Assembly (NCBI GenBank): GCA_022072125.1
Contig: JAJVIH010000062.1
Location: forward strand, 1 to 64,000
DNA from: Myxococcota bacterium
GTDB taxonomy: Bacteria > Myxococcota > JAJVIH01
Direction of reading: 5' to 3'
DNA length: 64,000 nt
Position numbers and translations under genes: made by a program. Every line of letters starts with the position of its first letter. Positions within the stretch are counted from its first letter, which is position 1. This document shows, piece by piece, positions 9,187 through 18,164 of this stretch. The notes below the pieces were generated by a model. That model worked only from the letters and a program-made list of their open reading frames with translations. It did not search any database and was not told the DNA's origin.

Positions 9187-9870
9187 ATGGCGTTTATCGA
9201 ACTCAAAGGACTGACGCGGGAATATCAGGATGGAGCCTTCGCCCGGCGCGTGCTCGACGCCGTGGATTTGTCCATCGCCGCCGGGGAGTTCGCCGCCATC
9301 ACCGGACGCAGCGGCTCCGGCAAATCCACCCTGCTCAACATCATCGGCGGACTCGACACCCATTATACCGGAGAAATCACGGTGGATGGGGTCAACCTGC
9401 GCGCCATGGGCGACGGCAAACTCTCGCGCTTCCGCAATCACACCTGCGGGTACATCTTTCAGGGCTTCAACCTGCTGGAGCACCTGACCTGCCTGCAAAA
9501 TGTGCTGGCCCCCGCGGCGTTCTCCGGAGAGCGCGGCGGCATGGAGGCGCGCGCGCGCGAGGTGCTGCGGCGCGTGGGCCTGGAGGACCGGATGAACCAG
9601 CGCCCGCGCACCCTTTCCGGCGGAGAACGCCAGCGCACCGCCATCGCCCGGGCGCTGCTGATGAAACCGCGCATCCTGCTGTGCGACGAACCCACCGGCA
9701 ACCTCGACTACGGCACCGCGGATCAAATCCTTGAGCTTTTCCAGGACCTGAACCGCAACGAGGACATCACCTTCCTGATCGTCACCCATGAAGACCGCGT
9801 GGCGAAGCTGGGCAAGCGCGTGTTGCGTCTGAGGGAAGGCAAACTCATGGAGGAGGCGCCGCCGCAGTGA
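9187..9870 (+). CDS. ABC transporter ATP-binding protein, LolD/MacB type
   Basis: Cytoplasmic ATPase subunit that powers an FtsX-type exporter or lipoprotein-release complex. The 227 residues contain Walker A GRSGSGKST (residues 40-48), a Q-loop (CGYIFQGFNLLEHLT), the ABC signature LSGGERQR, Walker B ILLCDEPTGNLD and the H-loop IVTHE. The LEHLTCLQNV segment is typical of the LolD/MacB/FtsE group. The start codon ATG 9187 lies immediately behind a putative promoter. The stop codon overlaps the GTG start of the permease gene by 4 bases, so the two form one transporter unit. Confidence 0.92.
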   Translation: MAFIELKGLTREYQDGAFARRVLDAVDLSIAAGEFAAITGRSGSGKSTLLNIIGGLDTHYTGEITVDGVNLRAMGDGKLSRFRNHTCGYIFQGFNLLEHLTCLQNVLAPAAFSGERGGMEARAREVLRRVGLEDRMNQRPRTLSGGERQRTAIARALLMKPRILLCDEPTGNLDYGTADQILELFQDLNRNEDITFLIVTHEDRVAKLGKRVLRLREGKLMEEAPPQ

Positions 9871-11276
9871 AAACCGCCAGCCTTCCCGCGCTGATCGGCG
9901 CCAATATCGCCAACTCGAAGCGGAATTTCCTGCTGTCGAGCATTGGAGTGACCGCCGGCGTCTCGTTCCTGCTGTTTTTCTCGGCTCTGGGCGCCGGACT
10001 GAAAGCGGGCGTCGAACAGTTTCGCGGCAAGGCGAACCTGCTGCGCGTCACCACCAAGGCCTACAACCTGCCGTTTTTCCGGCAAACCAGCAGTTCGGTG
10101 ATCACCGATGACAGCCTCAACCGCTTTCGCGCCCTGCCGGGCGTGGAAAGCGTGGGCGCGGAACTGGACATGTTGCCGCCCATGCAGGGGGTGGGGCGGA
10201 TCTTCAACCTGGGACTGAAAACCGAACTGGTGGCCACGGGCCTCGACCCCGGACTGGTGGCGGATGACATACCGCCCCAGTTCAGGTTTGCATGGAAACC
10301 CGATCAGACCGAACCGGTTCCCGGTCTGGTCAGCCGCACGCTGCTGCAGATCTTCAACGAAAATTTCGCCTCGAAATTTCCGGACCTGCCCCGGGTCAAT
10401 CCGGATGACCGCGACGCCTTTGTGAATTTCGTGCTGGACTTTGATCTGCTGCTCAACCGCTCGTTTCTTGTGCGCAGCGGACTGGACGCCCAGCAAATCA
10501 AGGCCCGCGTGGTGGGCACCAGCAAGCTGGCGGTGCTGGTGGGCGTGTCCTTCCCGATGGAATTCGTGAAGCACGTCAACCGCCAGCACATCATTGAACA
10601 GAAACGGCGGGAGAAGCTGGCGGAGTTGCGCCAGGCCAACCCGGACAACCCCAACGTGGAGTTGCCGGCGGACTTCCAGCCCGGCGAAAAAGACCTGCGG
10701 TTCTCCTACCGGAACGCTTATATCAAGATACAGAACCCCTCCTACCTGCCAGCCATCACCGCGGAGGTGGAATCCATGGGGCTCAAGATTGATCCCGAGG
10801 TGGCGGCGGCGGGCCGCGCCATTGACGCCATCACCTGGGTCATGCGTGGTTTGGCGTTGCTGATCATCGCGCTGGCGGCGGTGAATATCAGCCAGACCTT
10901 TTTTCTGGTGCTGCACCAGCGGCGGCGGGACTTCGGCATCCTGCGCGCCATTGGGGCCAGCCGCATGGATTTGCGGATCATCGTGATGGGGGAAGCCTTC
11001 CTGCTCGGGTTGTTTGGCGGCGTCACCGGCGCGCTGATTGCCTGGCTGGGCTCCCGCGTGGCGGATTTCCTCGCCATTCCGGCGCTGAATGACCTGCTCA
11101 ACCGCTATGTGAGGCAGTTTTACGGCCCCGTCACGGTGGACAGCCTGTTCGCCTATGACGCCATGCTGATCGGCGCCGGGATCCTGTTCGCGGTGGCGTG
11201 CGCTCTTACCGGGGCCTTCTGGCCGGCGCAACGCGCGGCCCAACTCGACCCGGCGGCGGCTCTCGCTGAAAACTGA
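9867..11276 (+). CDS. ABC transporter permease, FtsX/MacB-like
   Basis: Membrane subunit partnering the preceding ATPase. The 469 residues have one N-terminal transmembrane helix (about 20-45: NFLLSSIGVTAGVSFLLFFSALGAG), a large periplasmic domain of about 270 residues, then three helices at the C-terminus with the FtsX core (LVLHQRRRDFGILRAIGASRMDLR, then a glycine-rich helix). This MacB topology is used to move lipoproteins or other envelope molecules rather than for import. GTG start at 9867 overlaps the ATPase stop by 4 bases and is preceded by GGAGG at 9850-9854. The substrate cannot be read from sequence. Confidence 0.88.
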   Translation: MKTASLPALIGANIANSKRNFLLSSIGVTAGVSFLLFFSALGAGLKAGVEQFRGKANLLRVTTKAYNLPFFRQTSSSVITDDSLNRFRALPGVESVGAELDMLPPMQGVGRIFNLGLKTELVATGLDPGLVADDIPPQFRFAWKPDQTEPVPGLVSRTLLQIFNENFASKFPDLPRVNPDDRDAFVNFVLDFDLLLNRSFLVRSGLDAQQIKARVVGTSKLAVLVGVSFPMEFVKHVNRQHIIEQKRREKLAELRQANPDNPNVELPADFQPGEKDLRFSYRNAYIKIQNPSYLPAITAEVESMGLKIDPEVAAAGRAIDAITWVMRGLALLIIALAAVNISQTFFLVLHQRRRDFGILRAIGASRMDLRIIVMGEAFLLGLFGGVTGALIAWLGSRVADFLAIPALNDLLNRYVRQFYGPVTVDSLFAYDAMLIGAGILFAVACALTGAFWPAQRAAQLDPAAALAEN

Positions 11277-11425
11277 TCGGATGCGCCGCCGCCCGGGAAC
11301 CGGATTCCCACCCCGCCGCCGGCGTCCGGACGCCGGGGAAAAGAGTTGTTCCGCCCCGGCGGAAAGGGCTTGTGTTGGCCCTGTGCTTCATTTAGCCTCA
11401 TCCGGTCATCCCAAGAAGAACCGCC

Positions 11426-14389
11426 ATGAAGTTGTTCTGGAGAACGTGGTCCGTTTCCACCGGCGCAGCCTGGGTAGCCGCGTTGATGGCGTGCTTCGCG
11501 TCCGCGCCCGCGCTGGCGCAATGGCGGCTTCCGCCGCCTCCCCCGGTGACGCCGCGTCCGCCGCCAGCCGCTCCGCAGGCGCCCCCCGCGGCTCCCCAGC
11601 CGCAACCGGATGCGTCCGCCGCGCCGGCGTTCGACGTACGGCACAATCCGCCTCCCGCGTTTTTTCTGGGCAACGCCACCATGCTTTCCATTGATTTGGA
11701 GGAAGAAACCGGAATCGAATTTGTCACCGTGCAAATACGTCCCGCCGGCTCCATGGTTTACCAGACCCTGTTCATGAGCCGGACCAAAACCCGGCATTAC
11801 GAAACCAGCGTTCCAGCGGATTTCCTGCGTCCCGGCGACATGCAGTACTACATCGCCGCGAGCGTGCGCGGGCAGACGGTTCCGCTGTTCGCCACCGCGG
11901 AGCAGCCCCAGGTCGCGCAGGCCCGGCTGCCGCGGCCGGACGAAATGTCCCTGCTGCCGCCGCCGCCGCCGGCGCCAAGGCCGGAGGGAATTTTCCCCGA
12001 AGTCAGCAAGCCCATCGAGGATTCCTCGGTGCGCGAAACCGAATTTGGCCGTTTCGCCCAGGATCAGGTCATCGAATCGGTGAGCCGTGCGCGCCAGCGC
12101 GCATCGGAATCCCCCGCCGCGGTGTCCGTACTGACGGAAGACGACCTGGTCAACTACGGATCGCCGCTGCTGGGCGAAGCCCTGCGGCAAATGCCCGGCA
12201 TGGATGTCATGCGCATCAACGCCGCGGACTTCAACGTCAATGTGCGCGGCTTCAACCGGGAAAATTCAAACCGCCTGCTTTCGCTGGTGGATGGCCGCAG
12301 CGTCTACGTGGATATCTTCGGCATCACATTCTGGGAAGGCCTGCCCACCAGCTATTACGATTACAAGCGCGTCGAGGTGATCCGCGGCCCCGGCAGCACG
12401 ATTTACGGCGCCAACGCCTTCTCCGGCATCGTGTCATTGTTCACCAAGGAGCCGGAGGACGTGGATGGCCTGCGCCTGTACCAGTGGTACGGCTCCGCCG
12501 GAAACAGTTCGACCTTCCAGGGCGGACATGTGCGCGGCAAACATGGCGTCCGGGTCACGGCGGAATGGAACTACCTCAACGAACTGGAAGATTATGAAAG
12601 AAAAAATAAGGACAGCATCAAGGGCAATTTCCTGTACCGGCTGGCGATTAATCCCAACACGCAGTTGCGCCTGCAGGGCGGCTTCTCCAAGGACGACGGC
12701 AGTTTCCTCACCCAGATTGGGCCGCTGGCCTTTGACGTGAACCAGGCCTTCGCCCAAGCGACCTTCATTCACAAAAAGCTGCGCCTGCAGGGCTTTGTCA
12801 ACTACCTCGGCGCGGACGCGACCATCCGTCCGCTGGTGCCGGACGTGATCCAGTTGCCCCCCGACGGCCAGCAGGTGGTGGATGACTTCGCCAGCAAGGG
12901 CCTGGTGCTGCGCGACCGCTCCGGACGCAAACTGACCGGACTCATTCAGGAGGACCTGCTGGGCGAGGTGCCGCTCATCAGACTTCCGGCGGACTCCATC
13001 ACCGCTGACGCCGAAGGACAGTACGCCCTGGAGATCGGGTCCATGGACACGCTGACCTTCGGCGCCAATTACCGGCTGGTGTCGTTGCAGTCTTCCAACC
13101 TGCTGGACACGGACATCACCCAGAACGCGCTGGGGCTGTTCCTGCTCAACGAATTGCGGCCGGTGGACATGCTGTTCATCAGCGCGGGCTTGCGCTTTGA
13201 TCTCCAGGACCTGAACTACGAAGACCCCACCCGTCCGGAAATCAAGCCCAGGCTGCGCACCGCCTTTTCGCCCCGCGGGGCGGTGGTGTTCAAACCGGGA
13301 GAGGATCACAGCCTCCGTCTTTCCGGCGGATTGGCTTACCGCAACCCCGCCCTCTTCGAGTCTTCCTCGGCGCTGAAGTACATCACCGCGCGCACCGTTC
13401 CCGGAGTCCTGTCCATCAACGCGGGCGACGGATCCATTCCGGTTGACAACCAGATTCCCGACATCATCTACCGCGGCAACCCCACGCTGAAGCCCGAGCA
13501 GATGCTGTCCGCCGAGTTGGGTTATTCAGGCCTCTATTGGGATCGCCTGCGCCTGGGGCTCGATTTGTTCTGGGAAAAGGTGGATGGGCTGATTGTTCTG
13601 AAGGGCGATGTGCAGGGCCTGGTCACCGGCCTGACCCCCTCGATTCCGCTGGCCGACAAACAGGCCGCCACCGCCAATATCTTCATCTACGAAAACCTGA
13701 TTGACGCCGCCAACATGGGCCTGGAGTTGAGTTCGGAACTGCGCATCATTGACGGCCTGAAACTGTTCGCCAATTATTCCTTCCAGAAAACCAGCCTGCT
13801 CAACCAGGACGAGGTGGCGAGATCCCTGGGCATTGAACCATCGCGGGTTCCGGACTTCATCACCATCAACACCGAAAACCCGGAGCACAAGATCAATTTC
13901 GGCGTGAACAGCCGCTTTCATGGCGTGCGCGCCAACCTGTATGGACATTATGTGGCGCGGACCATCCGGAAAAATTTCCTGACGCAGTTGCCCAGCCAGG
14001 ATGTCTCCTTCGACATCCGCCCGCCGGAGGCGCTGGCGGGCGCCATACAGCCCTACAAGACCGAACCACGGGCGCTGACCGCCCTGACCAATTCCTTTGG
14101 GACCTTTCAGACGCCTTCTTATTTCATTCTCAACACCAACCTGAGTTATTCCTTCGGCGAATCGGAATGGCTGACCATCGGCGGCGGAGCGGATAACCTG
14201 CTGGGCGCGTGGACCCGCCAGCGCGATCAGGGTTTCGTTTATGAAACGGACGCCGACGGCAACAAGATTGTGCGCTCGGTGCAGCGCGGACGGCATATCC
14301 AGTATCCGCGCCTGAACCTGTTCAACACCCTGACCGGCGGCGACACCATCGGCGCCAGCTATTATTTCTTTCTGCGCGGACACTTCTGA
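11426..14389 (+). CDS. TonB-dependent outer-membrane receptor with proline-rich N-terminal extension
   Basis: A gated outer-membrane beta-barrel that imports a ligand using TonB energy. The 987 residues comprise a signal peptide ending near ALAQ (residue 32), a Pro/Ala-rich linker (about 35-65), an extra domain of about 100 residues that looks beta-rich (YQTLFMSRTKTRHYETSVP), a second Pro-rich linker, a plug domain from about residue 220 (ESPAAVSVLTEDDL, VNVRGFNRENSNRLL, VEVIRGPGSTIYGANAFSG) and a 22-strand-type barrel ending in FFLRGHF with a terminal Phe. The extra domain between two Pro-rich linkers is not usual. Ligand unknown. FabG follows after one base, so translation is probably coupled. 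Confidence 0.9.
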   Translation: MKLFWRTWSVSTGAAWVAALMACFASAPALAQWRLPPPPPVTPRPPPAAPQAPPAAPQPQPDASAAPAFDVRHNPPPAFFLGNATMLSIDLEEETGIEFVTVQIRPAGSMVYQTLFMSRTKTRHYETSVPADFLRPGDMQYYIAASVRGQTVPLFATAEQPQVAQARLPRPDEMSLLPPPPPAPRPEGIFPEVSKPIEDSSVRETEFGRFAQDQVIESVSRARQRASESPAAVSVLTEDDLVNYGSPLLGEALRQMPGMDVMRINAADFNVNVRGFNRENSNRLLSLVDGRSVYVDIFGITFWEGLPTSYYDYKRVEVIRGPGSTIYGANAFSGIVSLFTKEPEDVDGLRLYQWYGSAGNSSTFQGGHVRGKHGVRVTAEWNYLNELEDYERKNKDSIKGNFLYRLAINPNTQLRLQGGFSKDDGSFLTQIGPLAFDVNQAFAQATFIHKKLRLQGFVNYLGADATIRPLVPDVIQLPPDGQQVVDDFASKGLVLRDRSGRKLTGLIQEDLLGEVPLIRLPADSITADAEGQYALEIGSMDTLTFGANYRLVSLQSSNLLDTDITQNALGLFLLNELRPVDMLFISAGLRFDLQDLNYEDPTRPEIKPRLRTAFSPRGAVVFKPGEDHSLRLSGGLAYRNPALFESSSALKYITARTVPGVLSINAGDGSIPVDNQIPDIIYRGNPTLKPEQMLSAELGYSGLYWDRLRLGLDLFWEKVDGLIVLKGDVQGLVTGLTPSIPLADKQAATANIFIYENLIDAANMGLELSSELRIIDGLKLFANYSFQKTSLLNQDEVARSLGIEPSRVPDFITINTENPEHKINFGVNSRFHGVRANLYGHYVARTIRKNFLTQLPSQDVSFDIRPPEALAGAIQPYKTEPRALTALTNSFGTFQTPSYFILNTNLSYSFGESEWLTIGGGADNLLGAWTRQRDQGFVYETDADGNKIVRSVQRGRHIQYPRLNLFNTLTGGDTIGASYYFFLRGHF

Positions 14390-14390
14390 C

Positions 14391-15143
14391 ATGGGCAATA
14401 TCCAGTACGATTTTTCGGGCGTGAAAGTCATCATCACGGGGGGAACGCGCGGCATCGGCGGGGCCACGACCCTGGCGTTCCTGCGCGCGGGCGCCCAGGT
14501 GACCGCGATCTTCCAGGGGAATACGGAAGCCGCCTACCGCACGATGGAACAGGCGGGGGACATGGCGGAGCGGTTGTTGCTGGAGCAGCTTGATATTTCC
14601 AGCTTCGAGCGGGTGTCGGAGTTCTATGATCGCTACGAAAATGACCATGGCGCTCCCGCGGTGCTGGTCAACAATGCGGGCATCCGCCGCGACGGCCTGC
14701 TGGCGATGATGAAGGAAGAAGACTGGACCTCGGTGCTCGACACCAACCTGGGAGGGGTCTTCCATATGAGCCGTTTCGCGGTGAAGATGATGATCCGGCG
14801 GCGCTCCGGACGGATCATCAACATCACCTCGCCGAGCGGCTCGCGCGGCGTCGCCGGGCAGACCAATTACTCCGCCTCCAAGGCCGGAATGACGGGGTTC
14901 ACCAAGGCGTTGGCCCGGGAAGTGGGCGCGCGCGGCATCACCGTGAACGCCGTATCTCCTGGATTTATTGACACTGAACTGATCGCCGATCTTTCCGAAC
15001 CGTTGCGCAACGAATACCTGTCGCGCATCCCGATCAAGCGCTTTGGAACCGCTGGTGAAACCGCCCAGACGATTCTCTTCCTCGCCTCCAGCGAGGCGTC
15101 CTACGTCAATGGCGCGGTGCTGGAAGTGACGGGGGGCCTGTGA
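14391..15143 (+). CDS. fabG: 3-oxoacyl-ACP reductase / short-chain dehydrogenase (FabG-like)
   Basis: NAD(P)H-dependent reductase of the classical short-chain dehydrogenase family, 250 residues. It shows the nucleotide motif GGTRGIGG (17-24), NNAGI, the active-site set N-S-Y-K (NITSPSGS then YSASKAG) and the FabG-like end (LASSEASYVNGAVLEVTGG). The natural reaction is reduction of 3-oxoacyl-ACP in fatty acid synthesis, although paralogues reduce other carbonyls. It starts one base after the TonB-receptor stop and overlaps the next gene by 4 bases, an unusual setting outside a fab operon, so its substrate is uncertain. Confidence 0.88.
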   Translation: MGNIQYDFSGVKVIITGGTRGIGGATTLAFLRAGAQVTAIFQGNTEAAYRTMEQAGDMAERLLLEQLDISSFERVSEFYDRYENDHGAPAVLVNNAGIRRDGLLAMMKEEDWTSVLDTNLGGVFHMSRFAVKMMIRRRSGRIINITSPSGSRGVAGQTNYSASKAGMTGFTKALAREVGARGITVNAVSPGFIDTELIADLSEPLRNEYLSRIPIKRFGTAGETAQTILFLASSEASYVNGAVLEVTGGL

Positions 15144-16009
15144 AAAAACCGGGAAATCGTCCGCCGCCGCGCACTTCGCCAGCCGCTCCCCGCCGGCATG
15201 GCCCGGGACCAGAAGCTTTATCATCCAACCGGGACGCCGCAAGGCCCCGTCCGCCGGTTCCCGCAAGGGAGGCGCCCGCGCCACGAAACCTGGTCTATGG
15301 CGTGAACCCGGTCCGTGAAGCCCTGCGCGCCCGCCTCCGGCCGGTGCGCGAAATCCTGTTTTCCGGCAGACAGTTGCCCGGGGCGATCGCCGAAGCCTTC
15401 AAGCCGGGCAGCATTGCGGTCCGTCAGGTGCTGTCCGGGGAACTGGACCGGATCACCTCTTCCACCGAACATCAGGGCGTGATGGCGTGGGTGGGACCCT
15501 ATCCCGCGGTGCAGGAAGACAAATTCTTCTCCGCTCCGGAGCCCGCGCTGATCGTGGTGTGCGACGGCGTGACCGATCCGCGGAACCTGGGGGCGATCGT
15601 GCGCAGCGCCTGTCTGTGCGGCGCGGCGGGCGTGGTGGTTCCCCGCGATCATTCCGCCGGCGTGACCCCGGTTACCGCCAAAGCGAGCGCGGGCGCCATT
15701 GAGCATACCCCAGTGGCCGAGGTGGTGAACCTGCGGCGCTTCCTCGAACAGGCGAAGGAGGCGGGGTTCTGGATTGCAGGCCTCGACATGGCCGGGGACA
15801 GCCTTTTTGATTTTGACGTTTCCCAAAAGCTCGTGCTGGTGATTGGCGGAGAAGGAGCCGGAATGCGCCGCCTGACGCGGGAGACCTGCGATTTCCTGCT
15901 GCGGATTCCTCAACTGGGCCCGCTGGACAGCTTCAATGCATCCGCCGCCGCCGCCGCGGCGATGGTGACCCTGCGCAAGGCGCAGGGCGTCTGGTCTTCC
16001 AGGGGTTGA
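15140..16009 (+). CDS. rlmB: TrmH/SpoU-family 23S rRNA 2'-O-methyltransferase, RlmB-like
   Basis: SPOUT methyltransferase that methylates ribose in rRNA or tRNA. The first 50 residues are a basic, Pro-rich extension. Then come the RNA-binding substrate domain (LVYGVNPVREALRA; EHQGVMAWV) and the knotted catalytic domain (CDGVTDPRNLGAIVRSA; VIGGEGAGMRRLT; IPQLGPLDSFNASAAAA). The last motif is normally SLNVSVA in RlmB; here it reads SFNASAA, a mild divergence. Total 289 residues. GTG start at 15140 overlaps fabG by 4 bases. Third gene of the TonB receptor-fabG-rlmB unit. Confidence 0.88.
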   Translation: MKKPGNRPPPRTSPAAPRRHGPGPEALSSNRDAARPRPPVPAREAPAPRNLVYGVNPVREALRARLRPVREILFSGRQLPGAIAEAFKPGSIAVRQVLSGELDRITSSTEHQGVMAWVGPYPAVQEDKFFSAPEPALIVVCDGVTDPRNLGAIVRSACLCGAAGVVVPRDHSAGVTPVTAKASAGAIEHTPVAEVVNLRRFLEQAKEAGFWIAGLDMAGDSLFDFDVSQKLVLVIGGEGAGMRRLTRETCDFLLRIPQLGPLDSFNASAAAAAAMVTLRKAQGVWSSRG

Positions 16010-16018
16010 GGCTGACTG

Positions 16019-17137
16019 TCAGGCCTTCTTGCGCACCATGCGGTGAACCGTTTCGCGCACTTCGGCGGAAACGAATCCAGCCAGATCCGCCGGACACGCC
16101 TCTTCGGGCACATGAAATTCCAACACCATGGCGCGGGCGGATTTGCCCAGCGGTATCACCGAGGCATCCGTGTCTTCCGCCGGTCCGGAAAGGATCAAAC
16201 CGGTGTCGCCGCCTTCCAGCAACAGCAGCACGGACAACCGGGAAATCACATCCGCCAGGCTTTCCCTGCCCATGCGATCATGAAACAGCACGGGAATGGG
16301 CGCATCCCCCGCGTTCAACATGAGCGGAGCGCGGACCTGTTCAAGCGGGTGAGGCGGCGGCATGCGTCCTGGCCGGAGAAACAAAGGCCGTCCTTCTTCC
16401 TGGGCGCACAACACATCCGAAAGCGCCGAGGCGAACATCTCCCACTCGGGCATGGCCAGGCTGGCGATGCGCTGTCCCCCGGGAATGTGATCCACGATCA
16501 CATGGCGGGCCAGCGCGCGCAGCGCCGCCGCCAGCAGGGGCGAGTCATTCCATTGCTGGACGCCCAGCACCTCGCTTTCATCCCATGCGACAAGCGGAGC
16601 GCTTTCCAGGCTTCGCTCCACCGAATTCAGCATGCGCAGACAGGATGCGTTGAGGGGAAACGCGGAGAGCAGCCAGGCCGCGTAGCGCAACACCCTTGCG
16701 GCGGCCGGCGGAATCACACGGACGCCATGCGCCGGTGTGGAGGATTTGGGCTGGCTGGAGCCGGTCCACCGGCGCGCCTCCATGAGCAGGGGTCCCGCGA
16801 CCACATCGGCGAGGGAACGCGGCTCAGGACCTTCCGCCAAAACCGCCTCGCCCGCGCCGTCAAAAACCAGGCATTGCAGCATGCGGAGCGGAAAGCGGCT
16901 GCGCACTGACATGGCGCCATTGGGAAACGCCACCACGCCGGTATCCCCCGAAGCCTCCAGGGCGACGCCGCCGGAGTGGGCGCGCAAACGGAACAGGCCC
17001 TGCGCGCGCGCCATCAGCCAGTCCAGACGGCGGGAGTCCAGCTTCAGGGGGGGCGAACATTCACCCGGGCCAACCTGTATGAAAGGAGGCTGATCAGCGC
17101 CCGATGGACGCCGTGCGGCGGTTGAATTCAGCGGCAT
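16019..17137 (-). CDS. Protein of unknown function
   Basis: I do not recognise a family. The 372 residues have no signal peptide or membrane helix and look cytoplasmic, rich in Ala, Leu and Arg. The N-terminal third has short beta-like segments (GVVAFPNGAMSVRSRFPLRMLQCLVFDG), the middle is helical (ARVLRYAAWLLSAFPLNASCLRML) and the C-terminus is again mixed, ending basic (VRETVHRMVRKKA). ATG 17137 is chosen; an ATG at 17200 would add 21 residues, and neither has a clear ribosome binding site. It converges on the rlmB-like gene with only 9 bases between stop codons, and no neighbour hints at its role. Confidence 0.75.
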   Translation of the reverse strand: MPLNSTAARRPSGADQPPFIQVGPGECSPPLKLDSRRLDWLMARAQGLFRLRAHSGGVALEASGDTGVVAFPNGAMSVRSRFPLRMLQCLVFDGAGEAVLAEGPEPRSLADVVAGPLLMEARRWTGSSQPKSSTPAHGVRVIPPAAARVLRYAAWLLSAFPLNASCLRMLNSVERSLESAPLVAWDESEVLGVQQWNDSPLLAAALRALARHVIVDHIPGGQRIASLAMPEWEMFASALSDVLCAQEEGRPLFLRPGRMPPPHPLEQVRAPLMLNAGDAPIPVLFHDRMGRESLADVISRLSVLLLLEGGDTGLILSGPAEDTDASVIPLGKSARAMVLEFHVPEEACPADLAGFVSAEVRETVHRMVRKKA

Positions 17138-17295
17138 ATCGGCGGGGAGTGTGCCACACGGCGGCGGAAACCCCAGACTGAACATTTGACAGAATAACAT
17201 CTTTGCCGATGAATTTTTCTTGCGCCGGCGATTCCGCCGCTCCCGGATGCGCCGGCGCCGGTCCTTTCCCAGCCAGGACCGGGCGAATCCCGTCT

Positions 17296-18012
17296 TCAGT
17301 CTTCTTCGTCGTACATGAAGTTTTCAAGCAGGCTCATGTCCTTGATGACGATGGCCTTGCGCGAGAGGGAGATCACCCCCTCGGTCTCCAGCGCGGAGAG
17401 CGCCCGGGAAATCTCCTCCCGCACCGTTCCCAGGCGGGATGCGACGGTTTCCGTGGTCAAATCGCGCACCAGCGTGACCTCACCGGTTCCGGCGTCCGTT
17501 CCCTGGTTGAGCGCCCGCGTGTAGAGAAACGACGCCAGGCGGCTCCGCACATTGCGCAGGGTCACATCCTCGACCAGGGCGATATAACGCATCGTCCGGT
17601 TGAAGAGCAGTTCAAACATTTCAATGGCGAACTCGGGATTGGCGCGGGCCAACTCCAGCATGGTTCCCGAGGGGATCATCCAGGCGTCCCCTTCGCGCGT
17701 GGCGATGGCGTGGGCCGGACAGGGTTCGCCGCGCAATCCCAGGGCCTCCAGAATGAATTTGCCGGAACGGGCCATGTAGAGAATCTGCTCCCGTCCGCCG
17801 GAAGAGATTTTGCAGATTTTGATCTCTCCCTCATGAACGATGAAGAGCCCCTTGCCCGCCGCCCCCTCTTCAAACAGGGATTCGTCCTTCTGCAGCGACC
17901 TGTGGACGGCGGACTGGACAATCGCTTTGCGCTGGGACTCATTCAGGCGCTGGTGGCCCTGCCAGTCCCTCAACAATCCTTCAAGCTGTTCCTGCCGGGT
18001 TCCTGAACTCAT
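17296..18012 (-). CDS. Crp/Fnr-family transcriptional regulator
   Basis: DNA-binding regulator of 238 residues. An N-terminal cyclic-nucleotide-binding-type beta-roll (DESLFEEGAAGKGLFIVHEGEIKICK) is followed by a long dimerisation helix and a C-terminal winged helix-turn-helix (TETVASRLGTVREEISRALSALE then a wing with VISLSR). There is no N-terminal cysteine cluster, so it is not an iron-sulphur FNR. Whether it binds a nucleotide cannot be told. ATG 18012 has AGGAG just upstream (18019-18023). It is divergent from the epimerase gene, with about 150 bases between starts, so regulation of that gene or itself is plausible. Confidence 0.9.
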   Translation of the reverse strand: MSSGTRQEQLEGLLRDWQGHQRLNESQRKAIVQSAVHRSLQKDESLFEEGAAGKGLFIVHEGEIKICKISSGGREQILYMARSGKFILEALGLRGEPCPAHAIATREGDAWMIPSGTMLELARANPEFAIEMFELLFNRTMRYIALVEDVTLRNVRSRLASFLYTRALNQGTDAGTGEVTLVRDLTTETVASRLGTVREEISRALSALETEGVISLSRKAIVIKDMSLLENFMYDEED

Positions 18013-18164
18013 TCCCTCTCCTGCCGCCCGCCAATCCGCTTGCCAACCCCATGGAAATTTGCGATTACGCGGACACTTCAGCGCCGGTTCATTACTGTTA
18101 CGAAATTGGGAACATGGATGCAACCCGGCTAAACGGGGACCATGGCACAAAAGGGGAAACCAGT

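Noticed and set aside
17142-17155. Sigma-54-like TGGCAC with GC ten bases on, minus strand
   Set aside because: The -12 TTGC element is absent (CCGCC) and the predicted start falls inside the coding region of the 16019-17137 gene.
18031-18046. TTGGCAAG-N4-TTGG near the Crp/Fnr start, minus strand
   Set aside because: The essential -12 GC is replaced by GG and the predicted start overlaps the ribosome binding site.
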